Below are positions 1 through 7,743 of a stretch of DNA of 7,764 nt, in pieces. The DNA is from Trueperaceae bacterium (GTDB taxonomy: Bacteria > Deinococcota > Deinococci > Deinococcales > Trueperaceae), in NCBI GenBank assembly GCA_007122815.1, contig SKSV01000121.1, positions 1 to 7,764 of the forward strand, given 5' to 3'. A program made the position numbers and the translations under genes. The notes under the pieces were generated by a model that was given only the letters and a program-made list of their open reading frames with translations, had not been told where the DNA came from and did not search any database. Each line of letters starts with the position of its first letter. Position 1 is the stretch's first letter.

Positions 1-50
1 CGTGCTCGCCTCAGGGAGTGTGGCACGTCGGACCGGGCCTGACAAGACCC

Positions 51-1091
51 TCACGAACCGGGGACGCCGACGTCCGGCTCCGACGGCTCGAGCGTCCACG
101 CTCGGATGCGACCGACGGTGTCCTCGGCGACCAGGCGTAGCCGCCACGGTCCGCTGGGCAGGTCGACGCGTGGCTCGCTTCTCGCCACGCCCATCGTGGT
201 GCCCGCTCCGAAGCTCGCGAGCGCGTGCTCGTCACCTGCGGCGTCGATGAGCGTCACGCCGAAGGGGCCACCCGCGAGCTCTTCGAAGCGCAGGACCAGG
301 AAGACCGTCTCACCGTGAGAGACGCCCCCGGGGAGGGTCGCGTCGAAGGCGGACCCGTCGAGCTGCACGTCGAACAGCGGCGCGTGGCTCGGGGGTGGCG
401 GTACCTCGGTCGGAACGCCCGTAGCGACGGCCGGTCCGCCGGACCAAGCGTGCAACGCCACGGCGCTCAGGAGGAGCCCGGCCAGCGCCGAGGCGACGCC
501 GACGACCTCGCGTGGACTGGTCGCCAGCAGCTCCGAGCGCGTCCGGCCCAACGCCCGCAGCTCGTCACGTCCACCGAGGCGCCACCAGACCACCGCCGCC
601 CCGCCGACGAGGATCGCCGCGGCCAACGCCACCACGAGTGCGGGCGGCCAACCGGACTGCAGCGTGAAACGGACGGTGTCGTCGTTCGGTGCCGAGCCGT
701 GCATCGAGGGCCACGGGAGGACCAGCCACGGCAGCAGGCCCGCCAGTGCGCCCGCCGCGACGCCGAAGCGGATGACGGCGTACCTCGCCGGGAGACGCCG
801 TGGCAGCACGAACAGGGCCGCGAGACCCACGAGGTATGGGAGGAGGGTCCCGGCGGCCGTCACGAACGCCCGCTGGCCCTGCGAGGCCGACCCCGAACCG
901 TACGAGGCGTGAGGGCGGTCGGACCAGAGGCGCGCGTCCACACCGGTGACCGTCGTGCCCACGGCCGTCGCGGCCAGCGCGTGCCCGAGTTCGTGGAGCA
1001 GCAAGTAGGCCTGGATGATGACGACCGTGGCGAGCACGAACCACACGACGGTCGAGAGGCGCTGGATCGTGGTCGACGGAGCGGCTCGCAT
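51..1091 (-). CDS. M50-type membrane metalloprotease-like protein with extracytoplasmic C-terminal domain
   Basis: The 346-residue product looks like an integral membrane protein of the M50/M50B (site-2-protease-like) group. A hydrophobic helix (about 13-32) runs straight into HELGH at 33-37, the HExxH zinc site expected for this group. It is followed by an AVGTTVTGV stretch and a TAAGTLLPYLVG helix (about 78-97), which resembles the family layout. Further hydrophobic segments lie near 105-127, 149-170 and 197-216. A third metal ligand is not obvious; the Asp pair in PNDD (135-138) is a possibility. A Pro-rich linker (231-236) leads to a C-terminal domain (about 237-346) rich in short beta-like stretches and probably extracytoplasmic. 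The ATG has no purine-rich ribosome site, but TAGTGT lies 6 nt upstream, so the mRNA may be leaderless. It is divergent from hutU across 97 bp, and no functional link to histidine breakdown is evident. The substrate is unknown. The family call is fairly sure; proteolytic activity is inferred. Confidence 0.75.
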   Translation of the reverse strand: MRAAPSTTIQRLSTVVWFVLATVVIIQAYLLLHELGHALAATAVGTTVTGVDARLWSDRPHASYGSGSASQGQRAFVTAAGTLLPYLVGLAALFVLPRRLPARYAVIRFGVAAGALAGLLPWLVLPWPSMHGSAPNDDTVRFTLQSGWPPALVVALAAAILVGGAAVVWWRLGGRDELRALGRTRSELLATSPREVVGVASALAGLLLSAVALHAWSGGPAVATGVPTEVPPPPSHAPLFDVQLDGSAFDATLPGGVSHGETVFLVLRFEELAGGPFGVTLIDAAGDEHALASFGAGTTMGVARSEPRVDLPSGPWRLRLVAEDTVGRIRAWTLEPSEPDVGVPGS

Positions 1092-1097
1092 GTCGTG

Positions 1098-1103
1098 ACA
1101 CTA
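1098..1103 (-). promoter_or_regulatory. putative -10 element of the M50-like gene (leaderless type)
   Basis: Read on the minus strand, TAGTGT (TAnnnT) is followed by 6 nt and then the ATG at 1091-1089. No Shine-Dalgarno-like purine run occurs just before that ATG. This spacing is what a leaderless transcript starting at or next to the start codon would need. At 17 nt upstream the hexamer is TGGAAG, which matches TTGACA at only 3 of 6 positions, so -35 support is weak. Confidence 0.4.
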
Positions 1104-1134
1104 CGTCGCCGCAACGCGATCTTCCACGGTCTCG

Positions 1135-1189
1135 TGCCCCAGGTACAGGAAGTCGATGGCGAACGGTCACCCGCGTATAACCTGGGGCA
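1135..1189. promoter_or_regulatory. perfect 10-bp inverted repeat, candidate operator of the hut operon
   Basis: TGCCCCAGGT at 1135-1144 is repeated exactly as its reverse complement ACCTGGGGCA at 1180-1189. The half-site centres are 45 bp apart, a little over four helical turns. The right half-site overlaps the hutU -10 hexamer (1176-1181) and the first base of the ATG at 1189, so a protein bound there would block RNA polymerase. If transcription starts at 1189 the repeat is not in the mRNA, which argues for a DNA operator rather than an RNA hairpin. The repeat is directly visible; its regulatory role is inferred. Confidence 0.45.
1176..1181 (+). promoter_or_regulatory. putative -10 element of the hut operon (leaderless type)
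   Basis: TATAAC is followed by 7 nt (CTGGGGC) and then the ATG at 1189. It matches the TATAAT consensus at five of six positions and stands out in a very GC-rich setting. The spacing would place the transcription start at or beside the start codon. The region 17-18 nt upstream (around 1152-1158) holds no good TTGACA match, so the promoter may be weak or need an activator. Confidence 0.5.
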
Positions 1190-2895
1190 TGGAACGCGAC
1201 GTCGGTGCGCGCACGGTACGAGCGCCCCGCGGCCCCCGCCGGACCGCCAAGGGCTGGATCCAGGAGGCCGCCAAGCGGATGCTGATGAACAACCTCGACC
1301 CCGAGGTGGCCGAGCATCCCGAGCAACTGATCGTCTACGGCGGCCGCGGCAAGGCCGCCCGAGACTGGCACGCCTTCGAAGCGATCGTCGCCACCCTGGA
1401 GCGCTTGGGAGACGATGAGACGCTGTTGGTGCAGTCCGGGAAGCCCGTGGCGGTCATGCGCACTCACGAGCTGTCACCGCGCGTCATCATCGCGAACAGC
1501 AACCTGGTGCCGAAGTGGGCCGACTGGGAGCACTTCGACGAACTCGACCGCGCTGGCCTGATGATGTACGGCCAGATGACCGCTGGCTCCTGGATCTACA
1601 TCGGTACCCAGGGCATCCTGCAGGGGACCTACGAGACCTTCGCCTCGGCCGCGAAGCTGCACTTCGGCGGCAGCCTGGCCGGCACCATCACGTTGAGCGC
1701 CGGGTTGGGCGGCATGGGCGGGGCGCAGCCGCTAGCGATCTCGCTCGCGGGCGGCGTGGCGCTCTGCGTCGAGGTCGACCCGACGCGCATCCAGCGGCGC
1801 CTCGACACGCGCTACCTGGACGAGGTCGCCAGCGACCTGGACGACGCTCTGGCGCGCGCCGAAGCCGCGAAGCGTGAGCGCCGGGCGCTCTCGATCGGGC
1901 TCCTCGCTAACGCCGCCGAGGTGGTACCGGCGATGGTGGCGCGAGGCTTCACACCGGACTTGGTGACCGACCAGACGAGCGCGCACGACCCGCGCTACGG
2001 CTACCTCCCGCCGATGAACGCCGACGAGGACCCCGAGCGCCTGCGGGCCTCCGACCCCGACGGTTACATGGCGCGCGTGCGCGCCGCCATGGCCGAGCAC
2101 GTGCGAGCGATCTTGAGCATGCAGCGCGCGGGAGCGGTCGCCTTCGACTACGGGAACAACCTCCGCGCGGAGGCCAAGGCGGCGGGGGTCGAGGACGCCT
2201 TCGACTACCCCGGCTTCGTGCCGGCCTTCATCCGCGAGTCGTTCTGCGAGGGTCGCGGGCCCTTCCGTTGGGTGGCCCTCTCTGGCGACCCGGCAGACAT
2301 AGCGGCGAGCGACCGCGCGCTCCTCGAGCTCTTCCCGGACGACGAGCGGCTGCAAGAGTGGCTGCGATACGCGGGTGAGCGCGTGGCGTTCCAGGGTCTG
2401 CCCGCGCGCATATGTTGGCTCGGTTACCGGGAGCGTGACCGCGCCGGAGCACGCTTCAACCAGATGGTCCGTGACGGTGAGGTGTCGGCTCCTATCGTGA
2501 TCGGGCGCGACCACCTCGACGCCGGCTCCGTCGCCAGCCCCTATCGGGAGACCGAAGCGATGCGGGACGGCTCCGACGCCGTCTCGGACTGGCCGCTCCT
2601 CAACTTCGCCCTGGCCGCCTCTTCCGGCGCCGCCTGGGTCAGCTTCCATCACGGTGGCGGGGTGGGCATGGGCTACAGCCAGCACGCCGGTCTCGTCGCC
2701 GTTGCAGACGGCAGCGAGGAGGCCGAACGGCGTCTTTCGTTGTGCCTGACAAACGACCCTGCTCTGGGGGTCGCGCGGCACGCCGACGCCGGTTACGAGA
2801 CCGCGCTGAGGGTGGCAGACGAGCGCGGGCTCGACCTGCCAAGCCGCGGCCGCGAGGTTGGAGAGGGCTCGAGCGAGGGGGCGGAGCGGAGATGA
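1189..2895 (+). CDS. hutU: urocanate hydratase (urocanase), HutU
   Basis: Cytosolic NAD+-dependent enzyme (EC 4.2.1.49) that converts urocanate to 4-imidazolone-5-propionate, the second step of histidine breakdown. The 568-residue product matches urocanases along its whole length: [12 protein letters not shown] (31-42), [11 protein letters not shown] (50-60), the long block near 104-150 including [15 protein letters not shown], the Gly-rich nucleotide loop [14 protein letters not shown] (170-183), [12 protein letters not shown] (257-268), the active-site Cys in [10 protein letters not shown] (Cys409), [13 protein letters not shown] (439-451) and [16 protein letters not shown] (486-501). Known urocanases are about 550-560 residues. 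The ATG at 1189 fits that length and has TATAAC 7 nt upstream. An in-frame ATG at 1156 with an AGGA ribosome site (1147-1150) would add 11 residues and is a real alternative. It is the first gene of the operon, and its TGA overlaps the hutG ATG by 4 nt. The C-terminal 15 or so residues are low-complexity and charged. Confidence 0.97.
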   Translation: MERDVGARTVRAPRGPRRTAKGWIQEAAKRMLMNNLDPEVAEHPEQLIVYGGRGKAARDWHAFEAIVATLERLGDDETLLVQSGKPVAVMRTHELSPRVIIANSNLVPKWADWEHFDELDRAGLMMYGQMTAGSWIYIGTQGILQGTYETFASAAKLHFGGSLAGTITLSAGLGGMGGAQPLAISLAGGVALCVEVDPTRIQRRLDTRYLDEVASDLDDALARAEAAKRERRALSIGLLANAAEVVPAMVARGFTPDLVTDQTSAHDPRYGYLPPMNADEDPERLRASDPDGYMARVRAAMAEHVRAILSMQRAGAVAFDYGNNLRAEAKAAGVEDAFDYPGFVPAFIRESFCEGRGPFRWVALSGDPADIAASDRALLELFPDDERLQEWLRYAGERVAFQGLPARICWLGYRERDRAGARFNQMVRDGEVSAPIVIGRDHLDAGSVASPYRETEAMRDGSDAVSDWPLLNFALAASSGAAWVSFHHGGGVGMGYSQHAGLVAVADGSEEAERRLSLCLTNDPALGVARHADAGYETALRVADERGLDLPSRGREVGEGSSEGAERR

Positions 2896-3803
2896 ACGCG
2901 CCACTAGCCCTACCCGTGGGCAGCTTCGCGCGCTCCGTGCAGCGCGACCTGCGCTCGGACTGGCGGGCGGAGGCGGCCGTGCTCGGCGTCCCCACCGACC
3001 AGGCGGTCGGCTTCAGGCCGGGTGCGCGCTGGGCTCCGAGCGCGCTCCGTGACGCTTCGCTCCGCTACGCGCTTCCTCCCGAGGGCTTCTTCGACCTGGC
3101 GACCGGCAAGACGGTGCTGGCAGGCTTCGACCTGGTGGACGCCGGTGACGTGGCGCTGGCCGGACTGAGCCCCGAAGCCGCGCGCGAGCGCGTGACGGCG
3201 GCCGCGCGAGCGCTGCGTGAGCGCACCAGCTTGCCCGTGTTCCTCGGCGGCGACCACTCGATCAGCTTCCCCTTGCTGCGCGCCTTCGATGAAGTACCGG
3301 ACCTGCACGTGGTGCAGCTGGACGCCCACCTCGATTACAGCGACCGCCGCGGCGAGGACCGCTTCTCGAACCGAAGCCCCTTCCGGCGCGCCGTCGAGGC
3401 GCTCGAGAACCTGACTCACGTCACGGTCGTAGGTCTGCGCGGCATCCGCACCGATCCGGAGGCTCACGCGGCGGCGCTGGCGCGCGGGCACACGCTCGTG
3501 AGCGCAGACGAGGTGCACGCCGACCTCGAGAGCGTGATCGGCAGGTTGCCGTCAGGCAAGAAGGTCTACCTGTCGTTCGACGTGGACGTGCTCGATCCGA
3601 GCGTTCTGCCCGGCACCGGCAGCCCCGAGGTCGACGGCTTGAGCTACCGCCAGGCAGCGCGGCTCGCGCGCGCTGCGGTGGAGCGCAACGAGCTCGTCGG
3701 CGCCGACGTGGTGGAGCTGGCGCCGCACCTCGACGCCAGCGCCCTCTCGGCCCTGGTGACCGCGCGCGCGGTGATGGACCTGTTCGCGGCGGTGCGAGGG
3801 TGA
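2892..3803 (+). CDS. hutG: formimidoylglutamase (arginase/agmatinase superfamily), HutG
   Basis: A 303-residue manganese ureohydrolase-fold enzyme. In this operon its expected reaction is formiminoglutamate to glutamate plus formamide (EC 3.5.3.8), the last step of the pathway. All usual two-metal ligands are visible: His122 in GGDHS, Asp144/His146/Asp148 in [10 protein letters not shown], and Asp230/Asp232 in [10 protein letters not shown]. The loop [10 protein letters not shown] (241-250) and the late acidic position Glu275 are also family-like. The length is normal for the superfamily. The ATG at 2892 overlaps the hutU stop as ATGA and has GGAG at 2883-2886, 5 nt upstream, a good ribosome site. 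Ureohydrolases are hard to separate by sequence, and the SPFRR stretch near 162-166 recalls agmatinases. The HutG assignment therefore rests largely on its place between hutU and hutI. Agmatinase or arginase activity is the main alternative. Confidence 0.9.
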   Translation: MNAPLALPVGSFARSVQRDLRSDWRAEAAVLGVPTDQAVGFRPGARWAPSALRDASLRYALPPEGFFDLATGKTVLAGFDLVDAGDVALAGLSPEAARERVTAAARALRERTSLPVFLGGDHSISFPLLRAFDEVPDLHVVQLDAHLDYSDRRGEDRFSNRSPFRRAVEALENLTHVTVVGLRGIRTDPEAHAAALARGHTLVSADEVHADLESVIGRLPSGKKVYLSFDVDVLDPSVLPGTGSPEVDGLSYRQAARLARAAVERNELVGADVVELAPHLDASALSALVTARAVMDLFAAVRG

Positions 3804-5113
3804 GCGCCGCCGGCCACGGAGGGGCGGGCGCGCGGCGCGCTCGGCGAGGAAGCGCCGGCGCTCCCAGCGTCGAGCGCCTGCTGACCGGTATCGCGCAGCT
3901 CGTCACGCCCGCTGGTCCCGGGGCTAAGCGCGGCGCGCAGCAATCGGAGCTTCACGTACTCGAGGACGCGGTGATAGCCGTGCAGGACGCGAAGATATCC
4001 TGGCTCGGCCCGGCCTCGGCCTGGCGCGGCACGGCCATCGAGGAGGTGGACCTGGGCGGGCGCGCGGTGGTCCCCGGGCTGGTGGACCCGCACACCCACC
4101 TCCTCTGGGCCGGCGAGCGCTACGACGACCTCGAGGACCGGCTCGCAGGCGTGCCTTACCAACGCATCCTGGCGCGCGGCGGCGGCATCCGCTCCACCAT
4201 GCGCGCCACCGCTGCGGCGGGAAGGGACGAGCTCTTGCGCGCTTCGCGCAGGCGGCTCTCGGATCTGGTGGCGTCGGGGGCCACCACCGTGGAGGTGAAG
4301 TCCGGTTACGGAGGCAGCGTCGAGGCCGAGCTAGAGGCCCTCGAAGCGATCGCCGAGCTGGGCGCGAGCTCCCCCGTGCGCATAGTCGCCACGCTGCTGG
4401 TGCACGTTCCCGACCCGGAGGAGCGCGCGACGCGATTGCGCGAGGTGCGCGAACTCCTCATCCCCGAGGCCGCCGCCCGCGGCTTGGCGTCGCGCCTGGA
4501 CGTGTTCGTCGAGCGCGAGGCCTTCAGCGTTGCGGAAGCCGAGCAGCTGTTGCTGGCTGGCCGCGAGCACGGACTCGACCTCACCCTCCACGCGGACCAG
4601 TTCAACGCCATCGGGGGCGTCGAGCTCGCGGTCCGGTTGCGCGCCCGCTCGGTCGATCACCTGGAGGTATCCGGCGTCGAGCAGATCGACACACTCGCGC
4701 AGGGCGACACCGTCGCCACCCTCCTCCCCGGTGTCTCGCTGGAACTCGGGTTGCCGCCTGCGCCTGGGCGAGCGCTGATCGACGCGGGCGTGCCGGTCGC
4801 GCTCGCCAGCGACCTGAACCCCGGCTCGAGCCCGCTGTACTCCACCGCCCTCGCCATGGCGCTGAGCCTGCGCTTGAACCGCCTCCGGCCTGCCGAGGCT
4901 CTGGTGGCTGGGACCGTGAACGCTGCAGCCGCGCTCGGCCTCGACGACGTCGGATGGCTCGGCGTCGACGCCCGCGCCGACCTGATGGTGCTGCCCGAGG
5001 CGGACTGGCGCGCGCTCGTGCACGGCATGGGCGGGCCCGGACCCGTCGAGGTCTACGCCGGTGGGGTGAGGGTCGACAGGGATGCCGGCGCGGAGACGCC
5101 GCGTAGGTCATGA
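3800..5113 (+). CDS. hutI: imidazolonepropionase, HutI
   Basis: Cytosolic metal-dependent amidohydrolase (EC 3.5.2.7) that opens the imidazolone ring to give formiminoglutamate, the third pathway step. The 437-residue product shows [16 protein letters not shown] with metal ligands His98 and His100, the family-typical [11 protein letters not shown] (120-130), [10 protein letters not shown] (162-171), His264 in LHADQF, His287 in VDHLEV, and the metal Asp338 in SDLNPGSSP. The flanking beta-sandwich segments are present (VVPGLVDP, and [11 protein letters not shown] near 393-403). The start is GTG at 3800, overlapping the hutG stop as GTGA. No ATG, GTG or TTG follows in frame before the conserved region, so a low-complexity Ala/Gly/Arg leader of about 22 residues seems to be part of the protein. 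This makes it slightly longer than the usual 400-420 residues. No strong ribosome site is seen, so translation is probably coupled to hutG. Confidence 0.96.
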   Translation: MSAAGHGGAGARRARRGSAGAPSVERLLTGIAQLVTPAGPGAKRGAQQSELHVLEDAVIAVQDAKISWLGPASAWRGTAIEEVDLGGRAVVPGLVDPHTHLLWAGERYDDLEDRLAGVPYQRILARGGGIRSTMRATAAAGRDELLRASRRRLSDLVASGATTVEVKSGYGGSVEAELEALEAIAELGASSPVRIVATLLVHVPDPEERATRLREVRELLIPEAAARGLASRLDVFVEREAFSVAEAEQLLLAGREHGLDLTLHADQFNAIGGVELAVRLRARSVDHLEVSGVEQIDTLAQGDTVATLLPGVSLELGLPPAPGRALIDAGVPVALASDLNPGSSPLYSTALAMALSLRLNRLRPAEALVAGTVNAAAALGLDDVGWLGVDARADLMVLPEADWRALVHGMGGPGPVEVYAGGVRVDRDAGAETPRRS

Positions 5114-6654
5114 GCGCCAGAGGAACGCCACCAACCCTGGTGCTGGACGACCGCGTGACGCTGGCGCAGTTCGCGGAGGTGGTGCGCGGCGGCGCCCGAG
5201 TGCAGCTCGCCGAGGCGGCGCGCGAGCGCGTGGCGGCGTCGCGTGCGCTCGTCGAGCGCATGGTCGCCGAGGGAGAGCCGGTGTACGGCGTCAACACCGG
5301 GTTCGGTAAGTTCCAGGCCGTGCGCATCGCCCTAGGTGAGCTGCGCGCGCTGCAGCGGAACCTCTTGGTCTCCCACGCCATCGGGGTGGGGGAGCCGCTG
5401 CCGTCGGAGGTGGTGCGCGGCATGCTGCTCCTGCGCGCGCAGGCGCTGGCGGTCGGCGCGAGCGGGGTGCGGCCAGAGCTGATCGAGCGGTTGCTGGCGT
5501 TCCTGGACGAGGATGTCCACCCAGTAGTGCCGTCTCAGGGATCCGTGGGCGCCTCGGGTGACCTGGCTCCCCTCGCGCACATGGCGCTGCCGGTGATCGG
5601 TGAAGGAGAGGTAGAGCATCGCGGGCGCGTGCGTCCCGCCGGCGAAGTGCTCGCCGAGTTGGGCATGGAGCCGCTCGAGCTCGAGGCGAAGGAAGGGCTC
5701 GCGCTGGTGAACGGCACCCAGGCGATGGCCAGCCTGCTGGCTCTGGTCCTGCTCGACGCCGACGTGCTGGTGCGCAGCGCGGACGTCGCCGCGGCGATGA
5801 GCGTCGAGGCGCTCAAGGGAAGCCACCGCCCGTTCGACGAGGCCGTCGCGCGGCTTCGGCCGCATCCCGGCGCGGCGACGGTCGCCACCAACATGCGCGC
5901 GCTCCTGCGCGACTCGCCTCTCAACGCCTCACACGCCGACTGTGACAAGGTTCAGGACGCCTACTCCCTGCGCGCCGTGCCGCAGGTGCACGGCGCCGTG
6001 CGCGACGCGCTCACTTACGTTCGGGGCGTGCTCGAGACGGAGTTGGCTTCGGTGACGGACAACCCGTTGTTGATAGTCGAGGAGGGCCGCGCTCTCTCCG
6101 CCGGTAACTTCCATGGCGAGCCGCTCGCCTTCGCGGCCGACCACGCCAAGGTCGCTCTGGCCGAGCTGGCGAACATCGCCGAGCGGCGCGTGGAGCAGAT
6201 GCTGAACCCCGCGCTTTCGGGCTTGCCGGCGTTCCTGGCGGCCGACGGCGGTCTCGACTCGGGCCTGATGATCAGCCAGTACACCGCCGCCGCTCTTGTC
6301 AGCGAGAACAAGGTGCTGGCTCATCCTGCCTCGGTCGACTCGATCCCCACCAGCGCCAACCAGGAGGACCACGTATCGATGGGGACGATCGCCTGCCGGC
6401 AGGCGCGCATGGTGTTGGAGAACGTGACTTGGGTGATCGCCATCGAGGTGATGTCGGCGGCTCAGGCGCTCGACTTCCGCGCGGGGCTGCGCCCGGGCGT
6501 GGGTGTACACGCGGCCCATCAGCGCGTGCGCCGTGAGCTTCCCCACCTGGAGCGCGACGTGTACTTACGTCCAGGGCTCGACGCCGTGCGCGAGCTTGTG
6601 CGCTCCGGTGAGCTGGTGCGCAGCGCAGAGGAGGCGGCGGGCGCGCTCGCCTGA
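5110..6654 (+). CDS. hutH: histidine ammonia-lyase (histidase), HutH
   Basis: Cytosolic enzyme (EC 4.3.1.3) that removes ammonia from L-histidine to give trans-urocanate, the committed first step. The 514-residue length is normal for the aromatic amino acid lyase family. The Ala148-Ser149-Gly150 triad in [17 protein letters not shown] (144-160) would cyclise to the MIO electrophile. Other family active-site stretches are intact: Tyr59 in [16 protein letters not shown] (201-206), Tyr285 and Arg288 in YSLR, PQVHGA (291-296), GNFHGEPLA (332-340) and Glu419 in [11 protein letters not shown]. The lyase signature and the histidase-type [11 protein letters not shown] block, plus the surrounding hut genes, favour histidase over phenylalanine or tyrosine lyase. 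The ATG at 5110 overlaps the hutI stop as ATGA. A weak AGG sits 2 nt upstream, so coupled translation is likely. It is the last gene of the operon and converges on the GGDEF gene across 56 bp. Confidence 0.97.
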   Translation: MSARGTPPTLVLDDRVTLAQFAEVVRGGARVQLAEAARERVAASRALVERMVAEGEPVYGVNTGFGKFQAVRIALGELRALQRNLLVSHAIGVGEPLPSEVVRGMLLLRAQALAVGASGVRPELIERLLAFLDEDVHPVVPSQGSVGASGDLAPLAHMALPVIGEGEVEHRGRVRPAGEVLAELGMEPLELEAKEGLALVNGTQAMASLLALVLLDADVLVRSADVAAAMSVEALKGSHRPFDEAVARLRPHPGAATVATNMRALLRDSPLNASHADCDKVQDAYSLRAVPQVHGAVRDALTYVRGVLETELASVTDNPLLIVEEGRALSAGNFHGEPLAFAADHAKVALAELANIAERRVEQMLNPALSGLPAFLAADGGLDSGLMISQYTAAALVSENKVLAHPASVDSIPTSANQEDHVSMGTIACRQARMVLENVTWVIAIEVMSAAQALDFRAGLRPGVGVHAAHQRVRRELPHLERDVYLRPGLDAVRELVRSGELVRSAEEAAGALA

Positions 6655-6671
6655 CGCGGCTATCACGCCCT

Positions 6672-6693
6672 GCCCTCGGGGTCTCTCGGGGGC
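6672..6693. terminator. weak hairpin in the convergent gap, possible terminator
   Basis: In the 56-bp gap between the stops of hutH and the GGDEF gene, GCCCTC (6672-6677) can pair with GGGGGC (6688-6693). The stem is 6 bp with one G-T pair around a 10-nt loop. No T-run follows on either strand, so it does not look like a classical intrinsic terminator. It is listed only because two convergent genes end here and nothing better is visible. Confidence 0.2.
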
Positions 6694-6710
6694 TCCGTCG
6701 CCGCCGGCAC

Positions 6711-7736
6711 TCACGCGGGAGCGCCCTTCTCGGCGTACATGGCGGCGTCAGCCCGCTCGAAGACCCGATGCCACGGCTCGCCAGCCTCGCCCAATGCGAG
6801 ACCGACCGTGGCCGGTATCGGCCCTCCACGTTCGTCTCTGAGGGCGGCGATCCCGGTGCGCACCCGCTCCGCGATCCCCCGCGCGGCCGACTCGTCGGTC
6901 GTGGGAGCCACCACGACGAACTCGTCGCCGCCCCAGCGCACCACTAGGTCGTGAGGACGCACGCTGGCGCGCAGCGCCCTGGCGACCCTGATCAGGACGT
7001 CGTCGCCGAAGGCGTGGCCGAGCTCGTCGTTGACGCACTTGAAGTCGTCTAGGTCAACGACCAGTAGGGCGTAGCGACCTGCAAGACGCTCCAGGGCCGC
7101 GTCGCCCGAGCGCCGGTTGAGCGCTCTCGTGAGGGGGTCGATAGTCGCTGATTCTTCTGCCGCCGCCTGCGCCCGTGAGGTCGCGCTCAAGCTCCAAGAT
7201 AGCGTGTACAGGAGGCCGATCAGGAGAGGGTTGCCGGCGAGCAGGGGCAGGCTCAGCACGGGGTGGATCTCCCCGGTCGAGACCGCCCACCACGTCGCCG
7301 TCGCGCCGCCAAGGTAGGTCACTAGCGACGCCAGTGCTCCGCTCACGGGGCCAAGGAAGAGGAACGCCGCCGCGTACCCTAACGGCAGGTAACCGAGTAC
7401 GTGAGGGTAGCCCGCCTCGAAGCGCCCGGTGAGCGCCAGCTCGAGTGCGCTGCCGGTCATCGCCGCGAGCGCGCTGGTGACGAGGGCCCGCTCCAGCGCC
7501 TTGGACGCTCGAGCCTGCGCCCAAGCCAAAGCCGTCGCCGCCATCGCGACGAGTGCCAGGATCGGTGTCGCGAGCGCCTCGGCCCATCCGGAGAAGCCGT
7601 CCCCAACGGATAGAGCGAAGAGCACCAGCAAGAACGCCGCGATGACCGGCATGCCGAAGCGGTGGAACGCCAAGCGCGCACGCTCGAGCACATCGGTGCG
7701 CGCCGTCGTTCGGTCGAGTGGCCCGTTCGCACTCAC
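6711..7736 (-). CDS. membrane-anchored GGDEF diguanylate cyclase
   Basis: A 341-residue protein predicted to make cyclic di-GMP from two GTP at the inner face of the membrane. The N-terminal half (about 28-182) is hydrophobic, with roughly five or six membrane segments (near 28-45, 53-75, 85-103, 112-140 and 160-182). It matches no sensor module I can name. A short linker with AQAAAEES leads to the GGDEF domain (about 196-338), opening with TIDPLTRALNRR. Metal-site Asp228 lies in VDLDDFKCVNDELGHAFGDD, and an intact GGDEF signature is at 269-273. Arg260-x-x-Asp263 lies exactly five residues before it, the usual inhibitory I-site, so product feedback is expected. The protein ends soon after ADAAMYAEK, without the usual basic tail. 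The start is GTG at 7736, with TACCCT 7 nt upstream. It stands alone, convergent to hutH, with no visible link to histidine use. Confidence 0.9.
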   Translation of the reverse strand: MSANGPLDRTTARTDVLERARLAFHRFGMPVIAAFLLVLFALSVGDGFSGWAEALATPILALVAMAATALAWAQARASKALERALVTSALAAMTGSALELALTGRFEAGYPHVLGYLPLGYAAAFLFLGPVSGALASLVTYLGGATATWWAVSTGEIHPVLSLPLLAGNPLLIGLLYTLSWSLSATSRAQAAAEESATIDPLTRALNRRSGDAALERLAGRYALLVVDLDDFKCVNDELGHAFGDDVLIRVARALRASVRPHDLVVRWGGDEFVVVAPTTDESAARGIAERVRTGIAALRDERGGPIPATVGLALGEAGEPWHRVFERADAAMYAEKGAPA

Positions 7737-7743
7737 GCTTCCG

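Noticed and set aside
1..50. Possible hairpin terminator after the protease gene (near 26-42)
   Set aside because: The imperfect inverted stretch gives only a broken 6-bp stem with a mismatch and a G-T pair, and no T-run follows on the minus strand. No gene end or other feature is visible in these 50 bases.
1092..1134. Small GTGACAC palindrome near the protease start as an operator
   Set aside because: Only three base pairs around a central base match, which is expected by chance.
1135..1189. Attenuator or riboswitch hairpin formed by the 10-bp inverted repeat
   Set aside because: The arms are 35 nt apart and the right arm ends at the proposed transcription and translation start, so the hairpin would not form in a leaderless mRNA. 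A DNA operator explains the position better.
225..1418. 397-codon open frame on the + strand over the protease gene and the start of hutU
   Set aside because: Its translation is Arg/Gly/Pro-rich with no domain motif. It runs antisense to a protein with clear membrane helices and HELGH, and it also crosses hutU in another frame. Long stop-free shadows are expected at this GC.
1732..2904. 390-codon open frame on the minus strand opposite hutU
   Set aside because: It is fully antisense to conserved urocanase blocks and its translation has no recognisable motif, so it is a high-GC shadow.
4602..5423. 273-codon open frame on the minus strand across the hutI/hutH junction
   Set aside because: The translation is Arg/Ser/Ala-rich low-complexity and lies opposite two well-supported enzymes.
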